From: Ryuthela nishihirai
Lineage: Eukaryota > Arthropoda > Arachnida > Araneae > Heptathelidae
NCBI GenBank assembly: GCA_038380435.1
Contig: JAWZYU010000013.1
Coordinates: 61,344,946-61,408,945 of the forward strand
DNA length: 64,000 nt
Direction: 5' to 3'
Under the pieces are notes generated by a model. The model did no database searches. It was not told where the DNA came from and saw only the letters and a program-made list of their open reading frames with translations. The position numbers were made by a program, and so were the translations under genes. Below, one piece after another: positions 53,670-64,000 of this stretch (the first letter of the stretch is position 1; each line of letters starts with the position of its first letter).

Positions 53670-54333
53670 TTCAGGTAAATATTAGTATTCAGGAAGAAAT
53701 TTTCTTTTGATTAATATACAATTTAACTGCCCTTATTCATCAGGTTTTCCAAAATTAAGCCTTAATTGCTTAGTCCAATCAATTTTTTTCACTTTATCAC
53801 TGTAAAATAGTCTTATTAAATTTAATATGCTTTAAAATTTGCTTAAATTTTTAATTTTCATAACGTTCATAATTAAATTCTGTTTAATTTGGTGTATACC
53901 ATGAGCTACATTTAAGTTCATTAATTATTTTTTTAAAAAGTTGAAAGTTGACTTGTTGATATGACTTAGCACAGTTGACAATAAGCCTGGACTTTTCTCA
54001 AAGTATGGTAACAAGAAAAAAATTACAAAACGGAAGTAATTTTTCTTGCTTCAAGCAAATATTTATTTTTAGTTATTCAGAAATAAATAGCCTTTCTATT
54101 TATGTGCATTATAATTATTTCTGTCTATTAGTTTTTTTTTTATTTTTTAATACAGGACTGTCAAAAAAAGTTTTTTTTAAATAAAACTAGTAGTCATTTT
54201 TGTTAAATATTTTATATTCAGAAAATCCAGAATTAAATGTAATTCAGGTAAATACTAGCATTCGGGAAGAAATTTCTTTTTGATTAATAAATATACAATT
54301 TAACTGTCTTTATTCATCAGGTTTTCTAAATTA
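53670..54333. repeat. Pair of ~90 bp direct repeats 573 bp apart
   Basis: 53670-53757 and 54243-54333 start TTCAGGTAAATAYTAGYATT and end TTTATTCATCAGGTTTTC (approximate shared forms), with a small indel and about ten substitutions. The ~485 bp between them is AT-rich and has no coding signal. They could be the ends of a short element or an old segmental duplication. Confidence 0.75.
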
Positions 54334-54400
54334 TTATTAGCATCAACTAATAAATCAACGCTTTAGCGTGATTTAAATTTTAGAGGAAAAATTGTCTTTA
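54334..54400. other. Short spacer
   Basis: No supported feature. Confidence 0.5.
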
Positions 54401-54473
54401 GCCGGAGTGGGATACGAACCCACGAACTACCTAATAACATGTCAAGTGTGCTCTGGACCACTGAGCTACCGGC
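54401..54473 (-). pseudogene. tRNA-like sequence (tRNA pseudogene or SINE head)
   Basis: 73 nt on the minus strand. Acceptor GCCGG pairs with CCGGC. The D arm GCTC/GAGC is perfect around an AGTGGTCCA loop. The T arm GTGGG-TTCGTAT-CCCAC is perfect. Pol III A-box-like TAGCTCAGTGGTCC and B-box GGTTCGTATCC are present. The anticodon arm is poor: four weak pairs and an 11 nt loop, so I cannot name an anticodon or accept it as functional. Confidence 0.55.
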
Positions 54474-54590
54474 CGCCGATCAAGATATCCTCTAACTAAC
54501 GCTATGAACATTATTTGGCAAAAAAAATTCTAAAGTTAATTTTTTTTGGCTTATCAGAGTGAAAAAATACATGGACCTCTGGATATAAAC

Positions 54591-54977
54591 GGGGCGGGGG
54601 TGTCTCAGTCGGTAGCGCGCCAGGCTCGTAATCTGTAGTTCCCAGGTTCGAGTCCCAGCTGGATCAGCGTTGAGATTTATCTCCACAAAATTTCCCCGCC
54701 CTGCCCGCGGTCAGTAGGGGACACCGATGGGCTCGGAAAGGCCGCCGTCCGTCGGATGGGACGTTAAGCCGTGGCCCCATGTGCGGGAGAGCCATACCCT
54801 GTGCACGTTAAAGAACACGCTGGTTGGCCTTGACGGGAGGCTACCATCTGTCTACCAACAGCTGTTCCGGTGGGTCCCCTCCCCCAACCTTCTCTGAGCC
54901 TTCGGGGTCCTTGTGACCTGGCCATTTAGCCCATGGTGTGCAAAAAAGTGCCGCTCAGAGGTAAAACAACCCAATAA
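54591..54977 (+). mobile_element. SINE-A reference copy, full length with perfect TSD
   Basis: 387 bp between exact 12 bp duplications CTGGATATAAAC (54579-54590 and 54978-54989). The tRNA-like head spans 54591-54663, with CTCAGTCGGTAGCGCGCC, a CTCGTAA anticodon loop (CGT in the middle, Thr-like) and GGTTCGAGTCCC. The body has TCGGATGGGACGTTAAGCC, GTGCACGTTAAAGAACAC and GGTGGGTCCCCTCCCCC. The 3' end is GGTAAAACAACCCAATAA, with no long poly-A. Use this copy as the family model. Confidence 0.97.
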
Positions 54978-54989
54978 CTGGATATAAAC

Positions 54990-55825
54990 CAGTTTTTTAG
55001 GCCTGGAAGGAGATAATTTTAGGACATCAATCAGAATAGTTTAAATCATTTGATGTTTATCAATATGAATGGGCAAACTGTAAAGAATATGATCCTTCAA
55101 AAGCTCTGGATCATTGATATTTTAGTGCAAAACCCTCTAGACATATACATATAGCAATAGGAGGCAATCTCAAAAATAGTTCTACCTGAGAAATATTTCC
55201 ATGCAGGATGGCTCTCTCCTAATACTCCATCAAATTTGCCCAGGCCTGTTCTTATGTATTTGGGGCATCAGTTAAATGTACAAAAAACATTTTACTGATA
55301 GTTTATATTTAACAAAGTTAAGAAAGTCAGTTTATCACTATACCCATTTTTAAGTTTTTATATTTAATTCTAAAAAATAATATTCAATATTATTTTTAAA
55401 TATGACAAATGCCTTACTACGTCCTTGGAGTATCTAGTATCCTGAATCCTCCAGGTTGGGATGGAAATGCATCTTCCAAAAAGTAATATATGTGTCCAAC
55501 TGCTATGCCTAAATCAGAAGTAAAATTTAATATGTAATGCATAGCAAAATGTAAATCAACCAATTTTAAAACTTAAAAAGAAATTACAAACTAAGAAAGT
55601 GTTGTTCAAATTGTGATATACAAGTTTCTGATTATTTACACATATAGTCTGGTGGATCTCCATAATACATAAAATTTATTCTTGACTTATTTTTTACATA
55701 TATAAATCATTGCATTAGATTTGCAATATTATACTATTCGTTATAACATTCTACCATTTATGTATACTACAGAACTCCCTATCCCTCTTCACTACAATCA
55801 AATTCATCTGAGATCCTCTATGTAC
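54990..55825. other. AT-rich DNA, nothing recognised
   Basis: No supported frame or element. Confidence 0.5.
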
Positions 55826-56425
55826 ATCTACACCAGAGTTTCTCAAAGTGGGTGATACCGCCCCCTGTGGGGTGATGGAATGATCCAGGGGGTCGGGAGT
55901 AGCCTCGGCTGTAATTGGGGGGAGTTAGAAGCATAAAGAAAGAAGGGAAGATATGAAAATTTTGAAAAACAATTCGTACATATTTCATCTGTTGGGTAAC
56001 ATATGGTAGCTAGGTAGTCACTGGAAGGAGAGCTATGTACCAATCCCTGTGATGATGCATAGAAACGGCCAGGCCTAGCACCTAATGTCCGACCCCACCT
56101 TCTCGCAGTGCAGACCATTAGTACCTATCAAAACAGATACCCTCTTGTGGAAGTGAACGGAAGTGGAGGGCTGCCAGATTAGTGTGACCTACTGATCTGG
56201 ACAACTCTGGCTACTTTTTTTTTCTACCCTGCTGAGGAGTGGTCAACCACACAGGGTCCTGGTGCTGACCATATAACCCCACTGGACTGGACAGATATAT
56301 GGCTCTGAGCTTGATTATTGATCCTGAATTTGCTGCACTGGTGGGCTTCTGAGGAGGGAAAATCTTCCGCTGTGTTTTCTGTTTGTTTGTGGGTTGACAG
56401 CCACAAGTGAATAGATTCACAGGAT

Positions 56426-56674
56426 ATGTTTATCAGCTGGTGGATAATCCTGAGCAGAGGTCATCGCAGGCACCTGAACTCTTTGCTTCTATTGGCATCG
56501 TCAAATTCTACATTGGAGGAAGTCTTCCAGTTTAGATGGCTTCAGTCTTTAGTGGTTCGGGAACGGGTCTTTGCCCCATGTCTGCGATTAGGGGGCTGTT
56601 TGATATTGTCGGCATTCTCTCTCTCATTAAAAATAGTTTCTTTAAACATCCCACTAACCATTTTCTCTCCATAG
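56426..56674 (+). CDS. Upstream overlapping frame of the RTE-like LINE (copy A)
   Basis: An 82-codon ATG frame, MFISWWIILSRGHRRHLNSL to TIFSP, overlapping the start of the main ORF in another phase. It is intact in copies A and D. The middle (LLLLASSNSTLEEVFQFRW) has no recognised motif. It might be a vestigial ORF1 or chance. Confidence 0.3.
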   Translation: MFISWWIILSRGHRRHLNSLLLLASSNSTLEEVFQFRWLQSLVVRERVFAPCLRLGGCLILSAFSLSLKIVSLNIPLTIFSP

Positions 56675-59605
56675 GTAGTTGGAATGTGAGGACTCTGCAC
56701 AGAGCTTTTTCTCTTGATGTCCTCACACAAGAATTCCACCATTATAATTTAGATATTCTCGGCTTGCAAGAGACCAGATGGACAGATAAAGGTCAGATTC
56801 TTAAAAATAACCTTAAATTTCTCATTTCAGGGAGGGACGACAATAAGCATCCTCAAGGCGTGAGTCTGCTTCTCAGCAGACACACTAGTGATGCTCTTCT
56901 AGGATATGAGTGCTTAAATGACAGGTTTCTTACAGCAAAATTTCAGACAAGCGTTAAAGACTTGAATGTTATATGCTGTTATGTCCCCACTGAGGATGCC
57001 GATGAGGATAAGAATAGGTTTTATGGATAACTTCAGGATATTTTGAATTCTGTCAAGAAAGGAGATATTATCTTTGTTCTTGGTGACTTCAATGCCAAAG
57101 TTGGTACTGACTCTGACCTTTGGGGAGGAGTAATAGATCCTTTTGGTATTGGTAGCTGCAATGTCAATGGGCAACGTCTCCTACAGGTAAGTAAACTCAA
57201 TGGTTTCAGAATAACTAACACGTATTACAAACACCACGACATACATAAATACACATGGGTTTCACCTGATGGGCTGCATAAGAATATGATTGATTATATA
57301 TTAATTAACAGCAAATGGGCTAGTTCTGTTAGGAATACCAGGTCATATAGGGGAGCTGAAATTGGATCTGACCATTATCTTGTTAAAAGTGTCTTGCAAC
57401 TTAAACTTAAAAAGTGTTGTGCTAGGGTTAAAAATTTTACCTTTAATACTGAAACTCTGAAAGACCCAGTTATAGCTAAAGCTTACCATGATAGGTTACT
57501 TAGTCATTATGACAGTCATGGTTTCCTTACTACTGAAGTTGAGGAAGAATGGGACCGTTTTAAACAGGCTTTTCTTGAAACTAACAGTATTCTATTAGGG
57601 AAAAAGGAGCAGATGAGGCAAAATTATTTGAGTGATAAGGCACCTGAGCTCATTTCAGAAAGAAGGAACTGCAGGAATGTCCTTAATCAATACCCTACTA
57701 GTCTTAATAGAAAGCATTACAGGGAGCTTAATAAACATGTAAAGGATCAGTTAGCTGCTGATAAGGATCTTTGGCTTGATGGCTTGGCTGACAAAGCCGA
57801 GGAAGCAGTTAGACAGCACAACAGCAGAGAGCTGTACCAGATAGTTAATGCTTTGTATGGTAGAAAATGAACAGGTATTCAAGGATTGAAGGATAAACAA
57901 GGTAAGGTTATAGAAGGTGAGGATTCTGTCATGGGTAGGTGGGTTGAGCATTTCAGTGATGTTCTAAACAATGTAGTTAGTTCTACTCCCATTGTTTACA
58001 ATGATGATAGATGCATTAGTGGCTTTAATGTTGGCTCTATAATACAATCTGAAGTTATTGTGGCAATTTCTAAAATTAAACTTCATAAATCCCCAGGGGT
58101 AAATGAAATTACTATGGAAATGTTTAGAGCTGAGAATGTTTCTGTTACCATTTGGATGACTGAAATTTTGAGTATCTTTTATGATAAAGGCATGGTTCCT
58201 AAAGAGTTTACCAGAGTTATTATTATCCCTATATTCAAAAAAGGTGATTGCAGTTCTTGTGATAACTATAGGGATATCAGCCTACTCTCTGTTCCAGGTA
58301 ATGTTCTTTCCATGATTGTGCTTAATAGAATTAAGAATCTGGTTGACAGTCAATTGCGTGATGAGCAATGTGAATTCAGAAGTGGTAGGGGATGTGTGGA
58401 TCAGATATTTTCACTTAGGCAGATTCTTGAGAAATGTTTAGAGTTTCAGAAACCATTGATTGCTAGCTTTGTTGATATCAAAAAGGTTTTCGACTCTGTT
58501 GATCGTCATAATTTGTGGTTGATTGTAAGATCATATGGTATGCCAGACAAGTTAATTAACGTAATGAAAGCTCTCTATAATAACATTGAGTCGTGTGTGA
58601 GAGTTGGTAAGTCTTGTAGCAATTGGTTTAGCATTACTTCTGGTGTTCGAAAAGGGTGCATTTTATCTCCTTTTCTCTTTAGCTTGGTCATTGATTACGT
58701 TATGCGAAATTCACTTCAAGGGAAAGATTTTGGCCTTAAATGGACTGGAGATACGAAAATTTCTGATTTAGATTATGCTGATGATTTAGCCCTTTTGGCA
58801 AATGAGGTTGATGAGATGAACTCTTTCATTCGAGCTGTTGATGAAACTGGTGCTAGAGTAGGTTTGGTTATAAACAGAGAGAAAACTAAAGTGATGAAAA
58901 TTGGTTAGGCAGGCTGTGATTCGGTTAATCTGAATGGTTGCTGTCTTGAGCAGGTGTCACAGTTTAATTATCTTGGGAGCTATGTAACAGCTACTGGTGA
59001 TGTGCGGCATGAGATTAACAGACGAATAGGGATTGCTGCCGGGGCTTTTAGGAATCTATGGAGAGTGTGGACATACACCTAAAGACTAAAATTATAACAA
59101 AAATCACTTACTTATTTATTTGTTGTACATATACACCTAAAGACTAAAATTAGACTGTATAATAGTTTGGTTCTTTCTAAGGAAGTTATGGTAGTGAAAC
59201 TCGGACACTTTGTAAACAAGATAACAGGAAACTTGATGGTTTTCATTCTAGATGCTAATGCAGTATCTTGGGCATTAAGTGGTTCAAATTTGTAACTAAT
59301 GATGAGGTTAGGCAAAGGAGTCGGCAACCGCCTTTAAGCAGCATATTGTGCAGAGAGAGACTCCGCTGGTTTGGCCATGTTGCCCGTATGGATAATTATA
59401 GATTGGCAAATAGGGTTATGAACAGTGCGCCTAAACGCTTCAGAAAGAGGGGGAGACCAAGGATGCGGTGGGCAGACAATGTCAAATAGGAACCTATTAG
59501 AATTATTGTGCAGTGGCCAGATGCAGCAGATGTAGCTCAGGACAGACTTGCTTGGAGAACTAAATCGCATGGTCTGGTTGGACCTCCGTATCCCATGGCT
59601 GCTTG
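56578..59605 (+). pseudogene. APE-RT polyprotein of LINE copy A
   Basis: About 1000 codons from ATG at 56578 (MSAIRGLFDIVG). Endonuclease: SIGSWNVRTL, LGLQETRW, VLGDFNAKVG, IGSDHYLVKS. RT: FKKGDCSSCDNYRDISLLSV, FVDIKKVFDSVD, SGVRKGCILSPFLF, LDYADDLALLAN (YADD at 58774-58785). C-terminal: LRWFGHVARMDNYRLANRVM and KRGRPRMRWADNVK, ending PYPMAA. The frame holds from 56578 to about 59040 except for three nonsense codons, at 57028, 57868 and 58906; each is CAA, CGA or CAG in another copy. A rearrangement at about 59070-59150 and later indels break the C terminus. GVRKGC replaces the family's GVRQGC. Confidence 0.93.
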
Positions 59606-59616
59606 AGGATGATAAT

Positions 59617-59833
59617 GTAACAGACTTAATGTCGTAGTGATTACTTTATTTTCCAAATAAACACATAAAATTATCCTTTGTTGTCTTAATTTTCTCTGTG
59701 TAATGCGGATGTTACTATGGTTGATTTTAATAAACAATTTCAAGCTTCAAGGTGTCTTATTTACAACAATATCTTTCTTGACTACGTTGTAGGACGTAGG
59801 TAGAAATATAGATACATAAAAGAACGCAAATTT
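59617..59833. other. hAT interior to the right of LINE copy A
   Basis: Non-coding sequence between the LINE 3' end and the right hAT terminus. No transposase remnant is visible. Confidence 0.6.
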
Positions 59834-59953
59834 GTCACTGCATCTTTCTGTTTGTCCACTTAAAGAAGGTAGATTTCCAGGGGGGCGCTGAGTAATTTTT
59901 TTTCTGAAAAGGGGGCGGTAGGTCAAATAAGTTTGGGAACTTCTGATCTACAC

Positions 59954-61307
59954 TACATAATGTCTCATATTTGATGAGGTGCCTCTACATGTAACTATTG
60001 GTGTTCAGCACTATCGTGTTCAGAGGTGCAGTACTGAGTTTTCTTTAAGTGCCAAGGGAGAAAACTTAACAACAATGATAAAAAAATTGAGGACAATATC
60101 TATTCCACAAAATGCTAACTTACTACATGTAAAAAAATATTAATTACTCCTTAATGGCTACTGCTGTCTTTAGCTGTTAAAACACATGTCAAATTCTGAG
60201 TCTTCTTCTTCCATTATGCAGCATGAGCTAACACACTCTTGTCTCAAAAGCTGGCAGTCACTGAAAGAGAAGCAGAGGAAGTCTGCCTCAGCTAAGCACA
60301 ATGGATAGAGAATTGTAGCAAATGACATAAAGGGAATACCACTGTCTTGTATTTATCTTTTTCCTAAATCAACTTAAATAGCATTAAGCATATTGTTGTC
60401 AAAGTGCATCGGAAATGATGGAAGTTGTCTTTTTCATATAGCATATTTATTTTTTACTAGTACACACTAATACAATAAATAAGTGATTTTTACAATACAC
60501 TGACTGCTTTGTATGTAGCTGGTTATTACTGTCGAAAAATATTTTGCCAGATGGTTAAGAGAGCATAGGCAGAAATCACTGGAAGAAAATGAGATCAATT
60601 AAGAAGCAAGTTAAACCTGTACCATATTTCTGACATATGGTAAAGGAAGAAGATCATGCACCGTCTGTAGCAACTAACAAAGGTCTACAAATAACAGCAG
60701 AAAACGCAAACTGTGCCATGAAGTATGATCTTACTTACTTGGCTTCACATGATGTGATAATGAACACATATAAACAAAACCCATACAACATTTCTGAAAA
60801 TTTTCTAAATAAGTCATCTCAAAAAGAAGCTGATTGCATGAACACTATACTAATGGAAAGTAATGCTTCTCCCAATTTTCAAACTCAAAGCTTGTGTTTT
60901 CATATTCGCTAATGAGCAAGATTCTTGGTTCCTCTTTGCAACTATAATAACTTTTCTTAGTTTTGATATGTATTAAACTGGAAGTTGTATTAAGAAAGAA
61001 GTAAAGAGCAAAATCATTCTCCAATATCAAAAGTCAAATCACTCTCAATCAGCTTGCTGAGGAAAATCTTAATATGCCTGAGAACAATTGTTCAAATTTG
61101 ATAAAAGGATAAAATTTCAATAAAATTGAAGTAGAAATGAATGCAGCTAACACAATGTTTATACAAGAAATATCAGAAAATATAAAACAGATTCTAAAAA
61201 AAATTAAAGGAATATGCCATCATTTTGCTCTATTGATATTCCTTGTACAAACATTTTCCTATGTTTATGAAACATATTAAAAGGAATTGAAATGAAATAT
61301 ACATTTC
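59954..61307. other. AT-rich DNA, nothing recognised
   Basis: The 91-codon plus-strand frame at 60637 (KEEDHAPSVATNKGLQITAE at its start) has mixed composition but no recognisable domain or flanking signals; I leave it unassigned. Confidence 0.45.
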
Positions 61308-61320
61308 ACTACACAAGTAG

Positions 61321-61676
61321 GGTTGGGTTGTTTTACCTCTGAGCGGCACTTTTTTGCACACCATGGGCTAAATGGCCAGGTCACATGGACCCCGAAGGCT
61401 CAGAGAAGGTTGGGGGAGGGGACCCACTGGAACAGCTGTTGGGAGACAGATGGTAGCCTCCCGTCAAGGTCATCCGGCGTGTTCTTTAACGTGCACAGGG
61501 TATGGCTCTCCTGCACACGGGGCCATGGCTTAACGTCCCATCCGACGGACGGCGGCCTTTCCAAGCCCATCGGTGTCCCCTACTGACCGTGGGCAAGGCG
61601 GGGAATTATTGCGGAGATAAATCTCAACGCTGACCCGGCTGGGACTCGAACCTGGGAACTACAGATTACGAGCCTG
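61321..61676 (-). mobile_element. SINE-A copy 10, truncated in the tRNA head, perfect TSD
   Basis: Minus-strand copy between exact 13 bp duplications ACTACACAAGTAG (61308-61320 and 61677-61689). The 3' end (GGTTGGGTTGTTTTACC in plus reading) is complete. The 5' end stops inside the head at GAGCCTG, so the first ~30 nt of the tRNA part is missing. 5' truncation with a clean TSD is the mark of target-primed reverse transcription. Few differences from the 54591 copy suggest it is young. Confidence 0.97.
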
Positions 61677-61689
61677 ACTACACAAGTAG

Positions 61690-64000
61690 AGGTGAGTGAC
61701 AGAATCATAAGCAAAGTATATATTTTTAATATTAACAATAAATTTTTGAATTTGAAGAACTGCACTGGAGGAGGAGGGGGGATGTCTCTTTCCCTGATTA
61801 GAACTCTGTACCTCACTATTCTCCCTCACCAGTCATACAATTTTAAACATTCAGATAAAAAACTTAGAGATCGTGGATTAGAATGTCTTAAAAAATTATA
61901 AAGTAATAAAGAATTTATTGGGAGTGAATTCTTATAATTAGACTGAGCTTACTTTAGTACAACATGATGAGCAGTGGTGGTACTTAGCTGGTAGATACTG
62001 AAGAGGTTACATCATACTGGATTGTCTATAATTTTAAAAGATGTTTACATTAATCATTGAAATATTTCTTAAGAAGATGAAGATTTGAAGTCCACTGCAT
62101 CTCCTGCACAAGAAGTACTTTAGTGATTAGTGCACATACAGACCTACAAGCAATCCCAGTAGTCTGATATAACCTCTATAAAGGTGGCTAGCTAAATGCC
62201 TTATTAATTCTGCATCAGTGAACTTTTTCACTATTTTATAGCCTATTAACACAGAAGTGGCTAACATTAGGGGCCACAGAGGCCAGCCTCCATCAACATT
62301 TCTATATTACATATTAAAATATTAAACATGAATTAAGGCATATAAGAAAAATCATAATTTAATGAAAATTGAATTAACATTTTTGCATATTGAATGAAAA
62401 AAAAAGAGGTTAAATACAACATAATTTTCTTTTAGTTACTGAAGTATTTTGCTCGTTTCCTACATTTAATATGCATTCATTGAAGCATTACACTTGATAG
62501 CATACACACAATTGAAAAATTGCCTTGTTTCACCTTCAGGGATATGAATGGGCCATTACTGAATCAGTAGAGAATTTTACACCATTCTGAAGGAGGTAGC
62601 ATCATTCATCTCAACACTTGCAACAGCTTGTGAGTTTGAACGTGGTTTGAATCAAGCCTGAAGTGGCCCTTAGCGAACTGAAAACCTAGAATGCATATAG
62701 AGCTACTATCACTGATTTCACTAGAAAGTGATTAACCCTTAAGTGTCGTTTTTTCTCTCTCTCTAAAAATACAACTCAACTTCTGAGCCTCATTATGAAA
62801 CAATTAATGAATAAAATAGTTTAGATTATACAGTAAAAGAAAAAACATCCACTAATGAACAGTTGAGTTTATGAACAGTCGAGTTGAACAGTCAAGTTTA
62901 TCTCATTATTTATCAAGAAAAAACACCTAATTCTGAACAAAAAAAAAAGAAAAAAATAGTAGGTAAGCATAAGAAAAATGTTGTAATTTCATTTGTAGTG
63001 ATTTTTGAAAACTGATTAATCAACTTCCAACACTTAAAGGGTTAACAGACACTTAGGATCCAATGATACCACTAATGAGGAGTAATGAAAAGATTCTATT
63101 TTTGTCAAATCGTAAACATGAAGTTATTTAGCATTTTTGCAGCTATGTGAATTTAAAAACTTAGAATTCCTTGGCTTGGTAAATAATGCTTGAATAGCAT
63201 TACTTCATTGTTTTTAGGTCCAGCTTTTGCCCTTAGGACTGTTACAAGATGTTATATAATTTAAATTACAATTAATACACGTTCTTTACGATGCTATGGT
63301 TTTTAGAGTTCAACTTAGTCTCATCATAAATGTTTATTGTGCAAATTTGACCAAGCTTGACTAGAGTGAGATTTTTTTTTCATGTTGCAAAGTTTTTATG
63401 TTGTTTTTCACTGGACATTTTTACTGAATGGGAGATCAATTGCAACAATTTCTTAAATTGATGTTGTAACAGGCCTAAAGCTTTCATAAGCATGGTTCGA
63501 AACTTTGTTCCTAAATCAGTTTAGAGTACTTTCAGTATTATATACTATGCTATTTTCTACATTTAATGTTCTATTTTATTACTAGAAAGTTTGCTATAGC
63601 TTCATTATGAATTTCTTGCTTAAATATTAACTTCTCTTTGATGTTCACTTCAAGTGCATGACTAACTTTATGGTTCTCAATTCAAATAATAATCTTTATT
63701 TTCTGCTGTGAACTGAAGTTTAGCTCATTATTTAAATGTATTACTTTTGAACTGTTTAAAGCACTTTATTGCACATATCTCTTTATTTAAATATGCCAAC
63801 TGCAGTTGTTTATATATTGCTAACTTAATGTCTTTCAGCAGATTGCTGACATTGTCATTTCTATATGAGCATGAATGCATTATATATCTATTACAGAAAT
63901 TGTATTTTTTTGCACTTGTTATTCTTAGTTCATTTTATCAAAAAATGGGCTAATTTGGTTTAACTTTGTCAATTATCTGTTTGCCCATCAACTTTTATTT
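61690..64000. other. AT-rich DNA, no gene recognised
   Basis: Small direct repeats such as GAACAGTTGAGTTTATGAAC and GAACAGTCAAGTTTAT occur at 62856-62900. A GGAGGAGGAGGGGGG run lies at about 61767-61782. Frames of 60-78 codons are unsupported. Confidence 0.5.

Larger units (their letters stand above)
56002..59616 (+). mobile_element. RTE-like LINE copy A, near full length
   Basis: About 3.6 kb, from ATGGTAGCTAGGTAGTCAC to the 3' tail GCTTGAGGATGATAATG. GTAACA occurs at both ends (55996-56001 and 59617-59622), a candidate 6 bp target duplication inside the hAT element. Short length, a single main ORF with APE then RT then a C-terminal zinc/DNA-binding-like region, and a short GATGAT-type 3' repeat fit RTE-like elements; clade assignment from memory is tentative. 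Copies B, C and D are partial relatives. Confidence 0.93.
55834..59945. mobile_element. hAT-type element with perfect 8 bp TSD, hosting a LINE
   Basis: The left terminus CAGAGTTTCTCAAAGTGGG and right terminus TAAGTTTGGGAACTTCTG are imperfect inverted repeats of the hAT style; GATACCGCCCCCTG on the left is echoed inverted by GGGGGCGGTAGGTC on the right. ATCTACAC lies on both sides (55826-55833 and 59946-59953). Without the LINE inserted at 56002-59616 the element is about 500 bp and has no transposase frame, so it is non-autonomous. Confidence 0.9.

Noticed and set aside
54401..54473. Functional tRNA gene
   Set aside because: D and T arms are good but the anticodon arm has a weak stem and an 11 nt loop.
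54591..54663. Functional tRNA-Thr (CGT)
   Set aside because: It is the head of a SINE-A with a 12 bp target duplication and lacks a proper acceptor end.
60637..60912. 91-codon frame as a gene
   Set aside because: No domain, no supporting signals and flanked by AT-rich non-coding DNA; left unassigned.
1..64000. A novel defence, metabolic or secretion system
   Set aside because: No gene cluster, conserved domain set or operon is present; the content is transposons, satellites and their decay products.

Overview
The window is AT-rich eukaryotic DNA made almost entirely of repeats. Nested transposable elements, tRNA-derived SINEs, non-LTR retrotransposons, Tc1/mariner, pogo and hAT DNA transposons and several tandem arrays fill it. 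I see no intact host gene, operon, rRNA gene or CRISPR array. This repeat mix suggests an arthropod, possibly a spider or other chelicerate, but that is an inference from style, not a match to a known sequence. Family names below (SINE-A, SINE-B, LINE-1 type and so on) are labels for this report only. Most long open frames lie inside satellites, SINEs or decayed transposons.

Layout. 1-4622: about 20 monomers of a ~227 bp satellite with a three-part internal structure. 4.6-11 kb: SINE-A and SINE-B copies, a fold-back element, a decayed ~117 bp tandem array, an exact 144 bp duplication and an hAT-type MITE. 11.1-15.1 kb: a 52 bp minisatellite, an unrecognised block with acidic repeat-containing frames and a CCHC zinc knuckle (gag-like), and a possible LTR, all on the minus strand. 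15.3-18.4 kb: a SINE-A piece, a possible solo LTR, a very divergent long tandem array, and a 67-codon hydrophobic frame that may be an unrecognised host exon. 19.3-25.7 kb: two broken copies (B on plus, C on minus) of a short APE-RT retrotransposon, with Tc1/mariner fragments. 26-38 kb: SINEs, small MITEs and hairpins, and three related segments that resemble splice acceptors followed by short exons. 38.7-41.1 kb: copy D of the same LINE, with an internal deletion. 42-51 kb: a pogo/Tigger remnant, a Tc1-type element with intact terminal repeats, and a nearly complete I-type LINE with gag-like ORF1, APE, RT and RNase H, broken by frameshifts. 51-55 kb: decayed RT remnants, a direct repeat, a tRNA-like sequence and a full-length SINE-A with target-site duplication. 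55.8-59.9 kb: an hAT element with a perfect 8 bp target duplication that carries LINE copy A inside it. 60-64 kb: mostly unremarkable AT-rich DNA with one recent SINE-A.

How the parts relate. The best biological link is between SINE-B and the RTE-like LINE (copies A-D). Their 3' ends align without gaps over 28 bp, ending in the same GCTGCTTGAGG, as expected if the SINE borrows the LINE's reverse transcriptase. SINE-A has its own tail and a strongly conserved central domain, and its partner LINE is not evident here. No previously undescribed defence or metabolic system is visible. The least explained regions are the 11.4-13.3 kb gag-like block, the three acceptor-like cassettes at 34.2, 34.7 and 37.8 kb, and the hydrophobic frame at 18.2 kb.
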